NCBI GenBank assembly: GCA_963784195.1
Contig: CAWARA010000035.1
Location: forward strand, 1 to 64,000
Source of the DNA: CAVQAH01 sp963784195
GTDB taxonomy: Bacteria; Acidobacteriota; Vicinamibacteria; Vicinamibacterales; 2-12-FULL-66-21
DNA length: 64,000 bases
Direction: 5' to 3'
Below, one piece after another: positions 48,047 to 58,479 of this stretch (the stretch's first letter is position 1; each line of letters opens with the position of its first letter). The notes beneath the pieces were generated by a model, which was not told the origin of the DNA, made no database searches, and was given only the letters and a program-made list of their open reading frames with translations. Both the position numbers and the translations under genes were made by a program.

Positions 48047-48956
48047 ATGCCCACCCCCGCCACGCGCGACTTGAGGTTTCTGGATCCGGCCATCATCGCA
48101 CGGCTCGGCACCATGGAGCTGAAGGCGCGGACGGTCGTGGAAGGTTTCATCTCCGGTCTTCATCGAAGCCCTTTCAAGGGGTTCAGCGTCGAGTTCGCTG
48201 AGTACCGCCAATACATGCATGGAGACGACCTGTCCACGCTCGACTGGAAGGTCTACGCACGCATCCGATCGCCACTACGTCAAGAAGTACGAGGAGGAAA
48301 CCAACCTCGAGTGCCACATCCTGCTGGATGTGAGCGGCTCGATGGGATACCGCGGGTCGGCGCCAATGAGCAAGATGGAGTATGGCTCTGTCCTCGCGGC
48401 CTCGCTTGCGTTCCTGATGAACCGGCAGCGTGACGCGACCGGTTTGATCGCCTTCGACGATCGCATCACGTTCCGGCTTCCCGCAAGCGCCCGCCCCGGG
48501 CACCTGCATTCGTTGCTCCTTGGTCTCGAGCGGCTGCAGCCAGGCCGCCGATCTGACGTCGGCCGTCCGCTCCATCAGCTCGCTGATGCGCTCGTCAAGC
48601 GCAGCCTGGTCGTGCTGATCTCCGACCTGCTCGACGATCCCGAGCCCATCATCAAGGGGCTGAAGCACATCAAGTTCTGCGGCACGGACGTCATCGTGTT
48701 CCAGGTCCTCGATCCGCACGAGCTCACGTTTCCGTTCACCGGATCGGCAAAGTTCAAGGATCTCGAGAGCGCCGAGGAACTCATCACGGAACCGACCGCG
48801 ATTCGCACGAGCTATTTGCGCGAGCTGGCGGGGCTCACGCTCACCTACGACCGAGCGCTGCGGGGCGGGGGCATCGACTACGTGCAGCTCGACTCGTCGC
48901 AGCCACTCGACTTCGCCTTGCTCGCCTATCTCGCCGCGCGCTCGCGAAGGAAATAG
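48047..48956 (+). CDS. DUF58 protein (vWA-like), frameshifted
   Basis: A protein of about 303 residues belonging to the DUF58 group that partners MoxR ATPases. The first frame has ELKARTVVEGFISGLHRSPF, the YRQYMHGDDLSTLDWKVYAR block and then fails. The second frame (SDRHYVKKYEEETNLECHIL, DVSGSMGYRG with a MIDAS-like DxSxS, ISDLLDDPEPIIKGL) continues to the end. One extra base lies at 48258-48265: removing it gives KVYARSDRHYVKKY, the family sequence. The next gene starts two bases after the stop. Probably cytoplasmic and membrane-associated. Confidence 0.88.
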
Positions 48957-48958
48957 GA

Positions 48959-50791
48959 ATGTCGTTCCTCTATCCCGCGTTCCTGCTCGGTGCGCTCGCG
49001 ATCGCTCTTCCGATCGTCCTGCACCTGCTGCGGCGTGATGTGGCCCCCGAAGTGCCGTTCACAGCCGTCCGGATGCTGCGGCGGTCGCCGATCGAGCGAT
49101 CGCGGCGGCGACGGTTGCAGGATCTGCTGCTCCTCGCAGCCCGCGTCGCCGCTCTGCTCCTGCTCGCCCTGGCCTTCGCGCGGCCGTACCTGACGTCTGC
49201 GAGTGGCGGAGGCACGCTCGTGGTGGCCGTCGATCGCTCGTTCAGCATGAGCGCACCGGGACGCTTCGAGCAGGCCCTCGAGCGCGCGCGCACGGCGATC
49301 GGTCAAGCGTCCATCGGCGAGCGCGTCGCGCTGGTGGCATTCGACGATCGCGCGGACATCGTGTCAGAGCCCGGCAGCGGCGCGGATGCCTTGTCCGCGT
49401 TGAACGGACTGAAGCCGGGCTTCGGCGCGACGGAGTACGGGCCAGTCGTCCAGAAGGTGGCGGAACTCGGCAAGGGTTCCGGGGGAACTCTGATTATCGT
49501 GACCGACATGCAGCGATCCGGCTGGACCGCTGACGCGGCGTCTCAACTTCCCGCGGGCTGGCAACTTCAAACGGTCGACGTCGGGGGACTGGTACCCAAC
49601 GTCGCGCTCAGCAACCTTCGGATCGAGCCCGATCGCATCGTGGCGGCCGTCTACAACGGCGGCGACGCCGTTCGTCAGGGTCAGGTTCGCATCTCGCACG
49701 GCGACCGGCAGATAGCGACCGGCCAGTACAGCGTCGAACCCGGAGCGCTGACCGACGTACCGGTCGCCGTGAAGGTGCCAACAACGGGCGGGCTGACCGT
49801 CACCGTGGACGATCCTGGCGGCATCCCCGCCGACGATACGCGCTATGCGGCCCTTGGAACGAGCCAATCGAGCGTCGCGATCGTCACTGGCGGCTCTCAA
49901 CGTCAGTCGGGTTTCTATCTCGAGCGCGCACTGGCAACATCGTCGGAGGAGTCTGACGGGCTTGCGGCGCGAACAGTGTCGGGGTCGACTGTCACTTCTG
50001 ACTCGCTGTCATCGCAGTCTGCGGTGGTCCTCCTCTCGACGCGCGGACTGACACGTGAGGCGCGCCAGGCCATCGCCGACTTCACGCGCCGGGGCGGGGG
50101 GCTCGTCCTGATCGCCGCTCCCGACCTCGAAGCATCGGTTGTTTCGACGATGTTCAACTGGGATCCGCCACTGACGGTGGCCGAGCACCAGGGCCCGCTG
50201 TCGCTGGCGGTGACCGATATCCGCCATCCCATCCTCCGGCCGTTTGGAGCGTTGACCGCCAATCTCGGGCACGTCCAGTTCAGCCGAAGCTGGCGGATTC
50301 GCCCTGACGGATGGGACGTCGTCACCACGTTCAGCGACGGCACGCCCGCTCTTCTGGAGCGTCACGAAGGCAACGGCCAGGTCGTGATATTCGCATCTGA
50401 TGTCGATCGACGATGGAACGACTTTCCGTTGCATCCGGCCTTCGTTCCCTTCACGATCGAATCGATCCGCTACGCGGCGGGGGAACGCAGAAATCCGCGT
50501 GAATTCACCGTCGGCCGGGCGCCCGCGGAAACGGCCGGACGGCCCGGTTTGCACACGGTGGGGGACGACAAGCGGCTGGTCGCCGTCAACGTCGACGCTC
50601 GCGAAAGCGGGCTCGAACGGCTGGCGGAAGACGAGTTTCGTCAAAAGGTCAGGACGGAGGCAGCCGGGGCATCACCGGCGTCTGCCTTGCAGGCTCGTCA
50701 GACCGAGGGGGCGCAGAACTTCTGGCGTTACGGGCTGGTTCTGATGCTCGTTGCGCTTGTGGCTGAGTCGGTGGTGGGGAGGGTTTCATAA
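48959..50791 (+). CDS. BatA-type vWA membrane protein
   Basis: A 610-residue protein starting with the BatA N-terminal domain (MSFLYPAFLLGALAIALPIV, HLLRRDVAPEVPFTAVRMLR), with two membrane segments at about 5-22 and 57-75. The von Willebrand factor A domain follows: AVDRSFSMS (MIDAS DxSxS, about 89), FDDRADIV and VTDMQRSG. Residues 290-580 form a periplasmic stretch with VVLLSTRGLTREARQAIADF, similar to glutamine-amidotransferase-like modules. It ends in a membrane segment (YGLVLMLVALVAESVVG). Encoded with MoxR/DUF58, it fits the Bat aerotolerance or envelope-stress system. A GTGCGCAA tandem repeat lies directly behind the stop. Confidence 0.92.
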   Translation: MSFLYPAFLLGALAIALPIVLHLLRRDVAPEVPFTAVRMLRRSPIERSRRRRLQDLLLLAARVAALLLLALAFARPYLTSASGGGTLVVAVDRSFSMSAPGRFEQALERARTAIGQASIGERVALVAFDDRADIVSEPGSGADALSALNGLKPGFGATEYGPVVQKVAELGKGSGGTLIIVTDMQRSGWTADAASQLPAGWQLQTVDVGGLVPNVALSNLRIEPDRIVAAVYNGGDAVRQGQVRISHGDRQIATGQYSVEPGALTDVPVAVKVPTTGGLTVTVDDPGGIPADDTRYAALGTSQSSVAIVTGGSQRQSGFYLERALATSSEESDGLAARTVSGSTVTSDSLSSQSAVVLLSTRGLTREARQAIADFTRRGGGLVLIAAPDLEASVVSTMFNWDPPLTVAEHQGPLSLAVTDIRHPILRPFGALTANLGHVQFSRSWRIRPDGWDVVTTFSDGTPALLERHEGNGQVVIFASDVDRRWNDFPLHPAFVPFTIESIRYAAGERRNPREFTVGRAPAETAGRPGLHTVGDDKRLVAVNVDARESGLERLAEDEFRQKVRTEAAGASPASALQARQTEGAQNFWRYGLVLMLVALVAESVVGRVS

Positions 50792-50792
50792 A

Positions 50793-50829
50793 GTGCGCAA
50801 GTGCGCAAGTGCGCGGGTGCGCAAGTGCT
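50793..50829. repeat. GTGCGCAA tandem repeat
   Basis: Four copies of AGTGCGCA/GGTGCGCA. It sits between the BatA stop and the next gene start and has no inverted arm. Some of it is read as a possible leader of the next gene (MRKCAGAQVLSERR). Confidence 0.85.
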
Positions 50830-50845
50830 TAGCGAGAGACGAATT

Positions 50846-53800
50846 GTGACCGAGCGCGATGAGGTGCGGGCGTTCTTGAGTCGGGTTCGGCGCCGGTGGT
50901 TTGCCCAGGCGGCGCTGAGGACCGTGGCTCGAGCGGCGTTTGCTGCGGCGGTGCCAGGGTTGGCGGCCCTCGTGATCGAACGTCTGTTTCGGCCCGACGG
51001 TCCGGCGCTCGTGCTGCTTGGTGCTGCGGCGGTTGTGGCGGCGCTGGGCGCCGGGGCGTTTGCGGTGTGGCACATGCAGCGGCGGCCGAACGATACGCAG
51101 GTCGCCCGCTTCATCGAAGAACGCGCGGGGTTGTTGCCGGGTGTCGAGCCGCTGGACGATACGATCGTCAGCGCCGTCGATGGCTCCGGCGAGGGCACGC
51201 CGCTCACCCCTCTGATTCACAACGCGGCGGCCCGCCGCCTTGCCGAGTTCACGCCACGTCAGATCGTGGCTCCCGCGGCCATCCGTCGCGGAGTGGTCGA
51301 GACAGTTGCGGGGCTCGCGCTGCTCGCGTTCACGCTCGTCATCGGTCGCGATCCGCTCGCCCGGAGTTTCGACACAGCCTGGCTGGGGCTCAACCCGAAC
51401 GCGATTCAGATTTCGGTTCAACCGGGGGACGTGCGCGTCATCGGCGGCAGCCCGCTGCAGATCCGCGCGATCGTGCACTCGGGTAACCGGCCGCTGACAC
51501 ATCTTCAGCCGACGATGACGGTCACGGCGGGTGCCGATCAGCGAAAAGTGCCGATGACGGTCGAAGGCGGAGCGTTCGTCTTCCCGTTCGAGTCGGTGGA
51601 TCGCAGCTTCACGTACAAGATCGGCGCTGGGGGCGCGTCGACGCGTGATTTCGCGGTGACGGCGCTCTTCGCACCGCGTGTCGAGCGCATCGACCTGCAC
51701 TACGAATACCCGTCGTTCACGGGCCTTCGTCCACGGGACGAGCAGAACGGCGGCGACATCTATGCGCCAGCGGGAACCAAGGTCCGCCTGAGGGTTCAGA
51801 CGGACAAGCCGATAGCCGCCGCGGAGATGACTCTTGCCGGGGCCGGCGCCAAGCCGCTGCGGCCCGCGGGCGATCGCTCGGCTGAAATCGAACTGGTGCT
51901 GTCGCGCGACGACTCGTATCGGCTGCGGCTGACGGATCACGACGGCCTCGGCGCGCCTGGGGAAACGGAATATTTCATCCGCTTGATGGACGATCGTCCG
52001 CCGGACGTCAGGATCCTTCGACCAGCGGGCGATCAGCAGATCACGCCACTCGAGGAAGTGGCCATCGAGGCGCGTGCGGAAGACGACTACGGCATCGCGA
52101 ACTTCGAACTGGTCTATGCGGTACCGGGAGGTCAGACGAAGGTTGTGCCGTTCGCCAACGTCTCGGGTACGGAGGTCGCCAGATTGGGCGCGCACCTTCT
52201 CGCGGCCGAAGACCTGCGGGTCAAGCCCGGCGACGTGATCACGTACTACGCGCGAGCCCGCGACGTCAGCCGCGGGAAGCGCTCGACCGAGACGCGCAGC
52301 GACATGTACTTCCTCGAGGTCCGGCCGTTCAACGAGGAATTCGTCGAGGCCCAGAGCCAGGCCGGCAGCGGGGCGAACAGCGCGCAGATCGAGACGCTCA
52401 TCGCCGCGCAGAAAGAGATCATCAACGCCACCTGGAACATCGAACGCCGGTCCGGAGCGGGCCGTTCCGCCGACGATCTGAAGGCTGTCGCTGAGGCGCA
52501 GGCGGAGCTGAAGGCGCGCGCCGAACAGATGGGAATGCCTCGCCGCGGCCGCGGACCGATCCGGCCGCCATTGCAGATCGCTCCTCAGCAGGCGCCACAG
52601 TTCCGTCAGACCACCGGAGATCCGGTCGGCGAAGCCGCGCTGGCAATGGGCCGCGCGCTCGAGCAGCTGCAAGGCCAGCGTACGGCTGATGCGCTGCCGC
52701 ACGAGATGGCGGCGCTTCAGGCGCTCCTTCGTGCGCAAGCCGAAATAAGGCGCCGCGAGGTGATGCGGCAGCAAGCGAATGCCGGTGCCGGTGGATCGGG
52801 CCGGCAGGGGCAGGACCTGTCGGCGCTCTTCGACAAGGAACTGCAGCGGCAGCAGCGAACGAATTACGAGAGCCGCTCGCAGGTTGAAGAGCGGCCCGAT
52901 CAGAAGGATCAAAGCGACGCGCTCGACCGGATCCGCGATCTGGCTCGCCGCCAGGAGGAACTGAGCCGCAAGCAGCGCGAGCTGGCTGAATCCAAGGAGG
53001 CCGAGGAAGAACGCAAGCGTCAGCTCGAGCGGCTGACGCGGGAGCAGAGCGAGCTCCGCGAGCAGGCCGAGAAGCTCGCGCGTCAGCTCGAGCAGCAACA
53101 GGGTGCGCAACAGGCCGGTCAGCGCCCACCATCGCAGTCGCAATCCGGACAGCAGGGCCAGCAACAGGGCGGTCAGGCTGGTAACCAATCTGCCAACCCG
53201 CAAAAGGGGCAGGGCGGCAACGCCAGTGGACGGATGCAGGACGCGTCAGAGCAGATGCGCAACGCCGCGAACGAGCTGCAACGCAACGACGCCAATGCCG
53301 CTGCCGACCAGAGCGCGCGCGCTGCTGAGCAGCTCCGTTCGCTCGAACAGCAACTGCGTGGCGGCAGTCCCGAGGCCCGCCAGCGCGCGGCAGGCGAATT
53401 TCAGCTCGAAGCGCAGCAGATCGCCGACGAACAGCGACGAATCGCCGCGGAGGCCGGAAGGCTCGAAAAGAGTGATTCGACGGCAACGGCCGACGCGCGT
53501 CGCAGGCTCGCTGGCGAGAAGGATCGGCTTGCCGAGCGCGTCGACAACCTGCAGCGTGGTGTCGGAGAACTCGCCAAGGGCGAACAGACCGGCAAGCAGT
53601 CTGGCGTGAGCGGGGATGGGGCCCCGCGACCACCAGGAAAAGAGACGGTTGCGCGCGCGGGCGAAGCGGCGAAGGAACTCGAGCGCCAGGAGATCGGGCG
53701 GAGAATGCGCGAAGGCGCGAAGCAGCTGCGGGACGGCTCTGCGCAGCCGTCGCGCGGAGGTGCCGCCGGCGAGGAGGAGCTCGCGCGATCGATGGACCGC

Positions 53801-54360
53801 GTGGCTGATTTGCTGGGGGCGTCCAGCGCCGAAGCGAGGGGCCTCTCGAGCCAGTTGGAGCAGACGCGCGAGATTCGAGACCGGCTCGATCAGTTGGAGC
53901 GTCAGATACGGGACGCCGAGGCGAAGAATCAGGGTCGCGCACCAAGTCCGATCAGCAGGGTCCTCCTAACGCGAGCGGGTCATCTGGCGGCGCGGAGGAA
54001 AAGGAACTCGAGCGGTTGCGCGAGGAGTACGCGCGCGAGCTTCAGCGCGCAAGCGAGCTGCTTGGCAAGCTTCAGCAGAGCGCCCCGCGCAGCGGGCTTG
54101 GGGGCGCCACTCCCGAAAAGGCCGAGCGAAGCCAGGCCGATCCTGGCAACCAGCCCTTCAAGCAGGACTACAGCGGCTGGGAGTCTCTCCGGAAGGACGT
54201 CAACCTGGCGCTCGAGCGAACCGAGCAGGCGGTCTCGGCGAAGATCGCCGGGCAGAAAACTCAGGATCGACTGAGCGCTGGCGGCAGCGACCGTGTCCCG
54301 GATGCCTACCGCCGCCTGATAGCCCGCTATTACGAGTCGCTGGCCCGCTCCAAAAAATAG
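50846..54360 (+). CDS. DUF4175-like large membrane/coiled-coil protein, frameshifted
   Basis: A protein of about 1170 residues. Two membrane segments near the start (about 20-75 and 140-165) are followed by several beta domains (LNPNAIQISVQPGDVRVIGG, LHYEYPSFTGL, ATKVRL-type strands), as in DUF4175 proteins. Then comes a very long Gln/Glu/Arg-rich coiled coil (about 505-1020: QLERLTREQSELREQAEKLA, QGGQAGNQSANPQKGQGGNA). The frame breaks near 53930-53950 (one base missing or two added); the second frame holds the end (REEYARELQRASELLGKLQQ, DYSGWESLRKDVNLALERTE). Proteins of this type are co-encoded with MoxR and DUF4159 in many Bacteroidetes and Acidobacteria. I start at GTG 50846; the frame to 50801 would be read from the repeat. 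Confidence 0.85.
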
Positions 54361-54366
54361 AGCGCC

Positions 54367-56584
54367 GTGACATTCGCGAACCCTCTTCCGTGGTGGGCGT
54401 TGTGCATGGTCGTTGCGGGCGCCATGCTGATCGCCTGGCTGGCTTACCGGCGCTTTGCCGCCTCGGCTCCACAGCGATACGCGTTGATTGCGCTGCGTGC
54501 CCTCACGCTGCTCGCCATCGTCATCTTTCTCATGAGGCCGATCGTTCGCACGACCGAGCCGGACGCGCGTGCGGTCGTCGTTCCGGTCCTCGTCGATCTT
54601 TCCCGGAGCATGGGAATCGAGGACGTCGAGAACACGAGGCGCATCGATCGTGCGCGGGATCTCCTCACCCGCAGCCTGCTCCCTGCCTTGTCAAGTCGCT
54701 TCGCTGTCGAGGTCATCGGGTTCGGCGACGACGTGGCGCCTGTGACGACGGACAATCTGACGGCGACGGCCCGCCAAAGCGATCTTCAGGGGGCCCTCGC
54801 AGCCATGCGCGATCGCTATCGCGGCCGCGCGATTCCAGGGATCGTGCTGCTCTCCGACGGCGGCGACACGGCAGGCACCGCGGATCGCATGGCCGCTGAA
54901 AGTGCGCCGGTGTATGCCTTCGGTATCGGCGCGCCTCGAGTAGCCCAGGATCGCGAGGTTCTCAGCGTTACCGCGGCGGAAGCGGTGCTCGACGATTCGC
55001 GCGTCGATCTTGCGGTGTCGGCCGTCAGCCATGGTGGCGCTGGAGGCACCGATCCGATCGAATTGCGGTTGCTCGAGAACGGGCGCCCAATCGAAGTTCG
55101 CCGCGTTTCACCGGCCGCGGACGGCGCGCCGATCCATGCCGTCTTTCAGGTCGCGCCAGGTCGCGGCGGGCCGACGGTCTATACCATCGAAATTCCAGCG
55201 CTGCCGGGTGAGCTCGTGCCGGAGAACAACGCGCGGAGCACGCTCGTGCAGCCGCCAGCACGCAGCCGCCGCGTGCTCCTGATTGAAGGCGCGCCGGGTT
55301 TCGAGCACAGCTTCCTGAAACGCGCCTGGTCGGCCGACTCCGGCCTCGAGGTCGACTCCGTTGTTCGCAAGGGACGCAACGAGCAGGGGCGCGATACCTA
55401 TTACATCCAGGCGGCTCAGTCCCGCAGCGATGCCCTGCGCAACGGGTACCCGCCCAGGCCGGACGATCTCTTTCGCTACGACGCGCTCGTGCTCGCCAAC
55501 GTCGAAGGCCATCAGCTGACCCGCTCGCAGCTCGAGGCAACGCGGGCGTTCGTGGCGCAGCGTGGTGGCGGTCTCCTCGTGCTGGGGGCGCGCTCGTTCC
55601 TGCAGCAGGGGCTCGCCGACACGGCCATCGAAGAGGTTCTGCCGCTGAGCCTTCAGGATCGCACCGGCGGCGTATTGCCGGCGGTCGATGCCCAAGGCGT
55701 CAACCGTGTGACGCTGACCACGCAGGGCGAGGCGCATCCCGTCATGCAGCTGGGGCTCGCGGCAGACGACAGCCTCAAGAGGTGGGGCACCGTGCCTCCG
55801 CTCGCGGCGATTGCTCCGCTCGGCGGTCCCCGTCCGGGAGCCACGGTGCTCGCACTGGCGAGCGGCGCCGGCGGAACGCAGCGCGCGCTGGTCGCGGTGC
55901 AGCGCTTCGGTGATGGACGGTCGATGATCTTCGCGGGCGAGGCGGCGTGGCGCTGGCGCATGATGCTGCCGGCGACCGATCGCTCGGTACGACACGTTCT
56001 GGCGTCAGGCAGTCCGCTGGCTGGCGCTTCCAGCTACCGATCCCATCGCGATCACCGTGCCTCCCGGCGCGGCGGCCGGTGCACCGGTTGCTATTCAGAT
56101 CGCCGTCCGCAACCAGGCGTTCGAGCCGATCCGGGACGCGACGGTCGACGTGCGCGTGACGACGGCGGACGGACGCCTCGAGCAGGTGCGGGCGACCGCG
56201 GATCCGGAGGCGCCAACGTCCGGGCGATACATCGCGCGCTTCAAGGCCGGTGACTCAGGCGTCTATCGTGTCGTCGCCGATGCGAAGCGCGAGCGAGTGC
56301 CGCTCGGCTCGGCCAGCGCATCGTTGCTCGTCGGTGGTGCCGATCTCGAGATGACCGATCCGCGGCTCAATACGGCTGTTCTTCAGCGTCTTGCCGGTGC
56401 GTCGGGCGGGAGAGTCGTCAGCGAAGCGGATGTCGCAGAAGTGGTCAGCGCCCTTGAAACGAATGTGCCGGCCGCGGCCCTGAGCGTCCGCCGCGATCTC
56501 TGGCACAACGGCTGGTCGTTTGCGGCAATTGTGCTGTTACTCGCAGGCGAGTGGGTGCTCCGCCGCCGTTGGGGGCTGCGATGA
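54367..56584 (+). CDS. large vWA/glutamine-amidotransferase-like membrane protein, frameshifted
   Basis: A protein of about 738 residues. Two membrane segments (13-33 and 40-58) precede a vWA domain with VLVDLSRSMGIEDVENTRRI (DxSxS), VIGFGDDVAPV and VLLSDGGDTAG. The middle (RSRRVLLIEGAPGFEHSFLKRAW and VLANVEGHQLTRSQLEATRAFVAQRGGGLLVLGARSF) resembles a class I glutamine-amidotransferase-like domain without its Cys. One extra G at 55986-55987 breaks the frame: removing it restores RSYDTFWRQAVRWLALPATD. The second frame carries beta-domain repeats and a final membrane segment (SFAAIVLLLAGEWVLRRRWG). A stop overlap with the next gene (ATGA) marks the operon. Confidence 0.87.
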
Positions 56585-57555
56585 TGCGCGTGCTCCGGCA
56601 CCTCACATTGTTATTGGCGCTCATTTGCGTCCTGCCGTCAAAGGCTCTGGCGGACGAGCGCTACGCCCTCATCGTCACCGGCGCCAGCGGCGGGCAGGAA
56701 TATGCCCAGCAGTACCAGCAGTGGACGTCGAGCCTCCAGCGCGTCCTGCAGGGCCGGATGAAGATCGATGCGGCCAATATCACCGTCCTGACCGAAACAG
56801 CCGCGGCAGCCAGGCGCTCGACGGCGGAAAACGTTCGTCGCGCGATTGCGGGCGTCAGCAAGCGCATGACCGCCTCCGATCTGCTCTTCGTCGTGCTGAT
56901 CGGCCACGGCACGTACGACGGCGTGGACGCGAAGTTCAATCTCGTCGGACCGGACCTCGAATCAGCCGAGTGGGCGTCGCTCGTCGAGGGGCTTCCCGGC
57001 CGCATCGTGCTGGTCAACACGTCGTCGGCCAGTTTTCCGTTCATCGAACGCGTCACGGGTGAACGCCGGATCGTCATCACCGCGACCGATTCGGTCGCGC
57101 AGCGGTTCGACACGATCTTTCCCGACTATTTCATCAAGGCGTTCGAGGACGAGCAGGCGGACCTGGACAAGAACGGGCGTGTCTCGATCTGGGAGGCGTT
57201 CACCGCAGCGGCTGGCGGCGTCCGACGCCACTACCAGCAGCGAGGACAGCTGGCAACCGAACGTCCGTTGCTCGACGACAACGGCGACGGTCGCGGACGC
57301 GATGCCGTCGAGGCGGGCAACGACGGTTCGGCGGCGAGCCGCACGTATCTGGATCAGCAGACGGCCAACGCCGCGCCGACCGATGACGTGCTCCTCGATC
57401 TGCTTCAGAAGCGCGCCGTGATCGAGGGTGAGATCGATGAGCTGAAACTCCGCAGGAGCTTCATGCAGCCGCCCGAGTATCAGAAGGAATTCGAGCGCCT
57501 GATGATCGAGCTCTCCCGAATCGGCCGCGCGGTCCGCGAGCGCATCAAGTCCTAA
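56581..57555 (+). CDS. degenerate caspase-like (C13/C14 fold) secreted protein with Ca-binding loops
   Basis: A 324-residue secreted protein (signal peptide 1-24). The fold of caspase-like peptidases is visible: YALIVTGASG strand, LLFVVLIGHGTYDG with the His at H109, and RIVLVNTSSASFPFIERV, where caspases have the catalytic Cys but this protein has Ser (148 or 149). The active site is therefore probably lost. Two EF-hand-like loops follow: DLDKNGRVSIWE (194-205) and DDNGDGRGRD (232-241), each able to bind calcium. The C-terminal helices (KRAVIEGEIDELKLRRSF) are coiled. It ends the operon with MoxR and BatA; it may sense or signal in the periplasm. Confidence 0.75.
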   Translation: MMRVLRHLTLLLALICVLPSKALADERYALIVTGASGGQEYAQQYQQWTSSLQRVLQGRMKIDAANITVLTETAAAARRSTAENVRRAIAGVSKRMTASDLLFVVLIGHGTYDGVDAKFNLVGPDLESAEWASLVEGLPGRIVLVNTSSASFPFIERVTGERRIVITATDSVAQRFDTIFPDYFIKAFEDEQADLDKNGRVSIWEAFTAAAGGVRRHYQQRGQLATERPLLDDNGDGRGRDAVEAGNDGSAASRTYLDQQTANAAPTDDVLLDLLQKRAVIEGEIDELKLRRSFMQPPEYQKEFERLMIELSRIGRAVRERIKS

Positions 57556-57584
57556 AGGCCGCTTCGCTTCAGACGCGGCCGTGT

Positions 57585-57614
57585 CAAATCCCAACTACCA
57601 ACTCCCAACGTATC
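57585..57614. repeat. left terminal inverted repeat of the nested region
   Basis: CAAATCCCAACTACCAACTC then CCAACGTATC. Its reverse complement is nearly identical to the right element at 58451-58473 (GATACGTTGG, AAGTTGGGATTTG). Confidence 0.75.
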
Positions 57615-57654
57615 TTAGGAGCGGGTTTCCTCGCGGAGGTCCCGCGCTGTACCA

Positions 57655-57985
57655 CGCCGGCTGTGCGGCTGCCGACGCAGCGCCGGCCTTGTCCGTCCGA
57701 GGACGACTTCCGCGAGCCGGAAAACGGGCTCCGCTCATACCCTCGCTGCGCTCGCGCGCGCGGCGAGTAAGGGATGCGCTTCGACGACCGATGCGTTGCG
57801 GCCGATGCGCCTCGGGTTGTCAGCACAGCACGGATCGCTGGGCGCGAACTCGCCGCGGGGAATCGCTCCGCCCGTTTTCCCGCGCCCGTGCACAGAGCGG
57901 GCGCAGCGCGTGCCTCGCTCCAGACGTCCTCGGCCGGCCAAGGCCGGCACTGCGTCACCGGCAGCCCTGCCCAGTGATCATCGAC
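57655..57985. repeat. large imperfect palindrome, copy 2
   Basis: Landmarks: GCCGGCCTTGTCCG (57682-57695), GCGGCGAGTAAGGGATG (57760-57776), GTTGTCAG (57816-57823), CGCCGCGGGGAATCGCT (57850-57866) and CAAGGCCGGCACTGCGT (57939-57955). The ends pair over GCAGxGCCGGCCTTG; inside, GGAAAACGGGC (57719) pairs with GCCCGTTTTCC (57870). The centre lies near 57795-57815. Confidence 0.75.
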
Positions 57986-58093
57986 TGCGGCACGACGATC
58001 TCCGACAGCGGACAGTGCCGCACCGGTGCAGCAACGATAACGGCGGTTACGCCCGGTCGGCGCCGCCCCGCGCACGAGCGGCTCGCTAACCAC

Positions 58094-58150
58094 ATACCTC
58101 CCAACTCCCAACTCCCAAAACTTTCTTGCAGCTTTGGAGTTGGGAGGTGT
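58094..58150. repeat. CTCCCAA-type hairpin
   Basis: Left arm ACCTCCCAACTCCCAACTCC and CAAA (58096-58119), right arm TTTGGAGTTGGGAGGTGT (58133-58150), loop of 13 bases. Confidence 0.85.
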
Positions 58151-58208
58151 TTGTCTAGCGGGCCCATCCTTCTTCCCTTCCGCCCTCAAAAAGGATACCT
58201 GTTGTTCG

Positions 58209-58352
58209 CTGTGGACAACGACTGACGACTGACGCGCCTCGGAAACGATCGCGACGACCACGACGACCACGACGAGGACAATAGTGACGTCGCGAACGTC
58301 GCGGCCGTCGTGATCGTCGCCAGTGTCGTCACCGTCGCTTTTGAGTCCACAG
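58209..58352. repeat. long hairpin with CGACCA words
   Basis: CTGTGGAC (58209-58216) pairs with GTCCACAG (58345-58352). Inside, GCGACGACCACGACGACC pairs imperfectly with GGCCGTCGTGATCGTCGC. The arms are tandem CGACCA/CGTCGT words. Confidence 0.65.
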
Positions 58353-58450
58353 TGCCCTCCGTCATTTTTATCCCACGGGGTGAGCGGAGATCATGAAGGC
58401 TCCTGTTCAACCGGCAAACAGCCGCACTTACGATCGAAGTCGCTAAAACG

Positions 58451-58473
58451 GATACGTTGGAAGTTGGGATTTG
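58451..58473. repeat. right terminal inverted repeat of the nested region
   Basis: GATACGTTGGAAGTTGGGATTTG, the partner of 57585-57614. It ends six bases before the rhomboid stop. Confidence 0.75.
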
Positions 58474-58479
58474 AGCAAC

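Larger units (their letters stand above)
57556..58479. other. 924-base non-coding stretch with nested palindromes
   Basis: No convincing gene. A short minus-strand frame (58186-58410) has low-complexity Thr/Ser residues with no match I know. The stretch holds an inverted pair at 57585-57614 and 58451-58473, a large palindrome (57655-57985), a CTCCCAA hairpin (58094-58150) and a hairpin of CGACCA words (58209-58352). Confidence 0.7.

Noticed and set aside
58186..58410. Short minus-strand frame, Thr/Ser-rich
   Set aside because: Lies across a hairpin of CGACCA words; residues are low-complexity and no family is recognisable.
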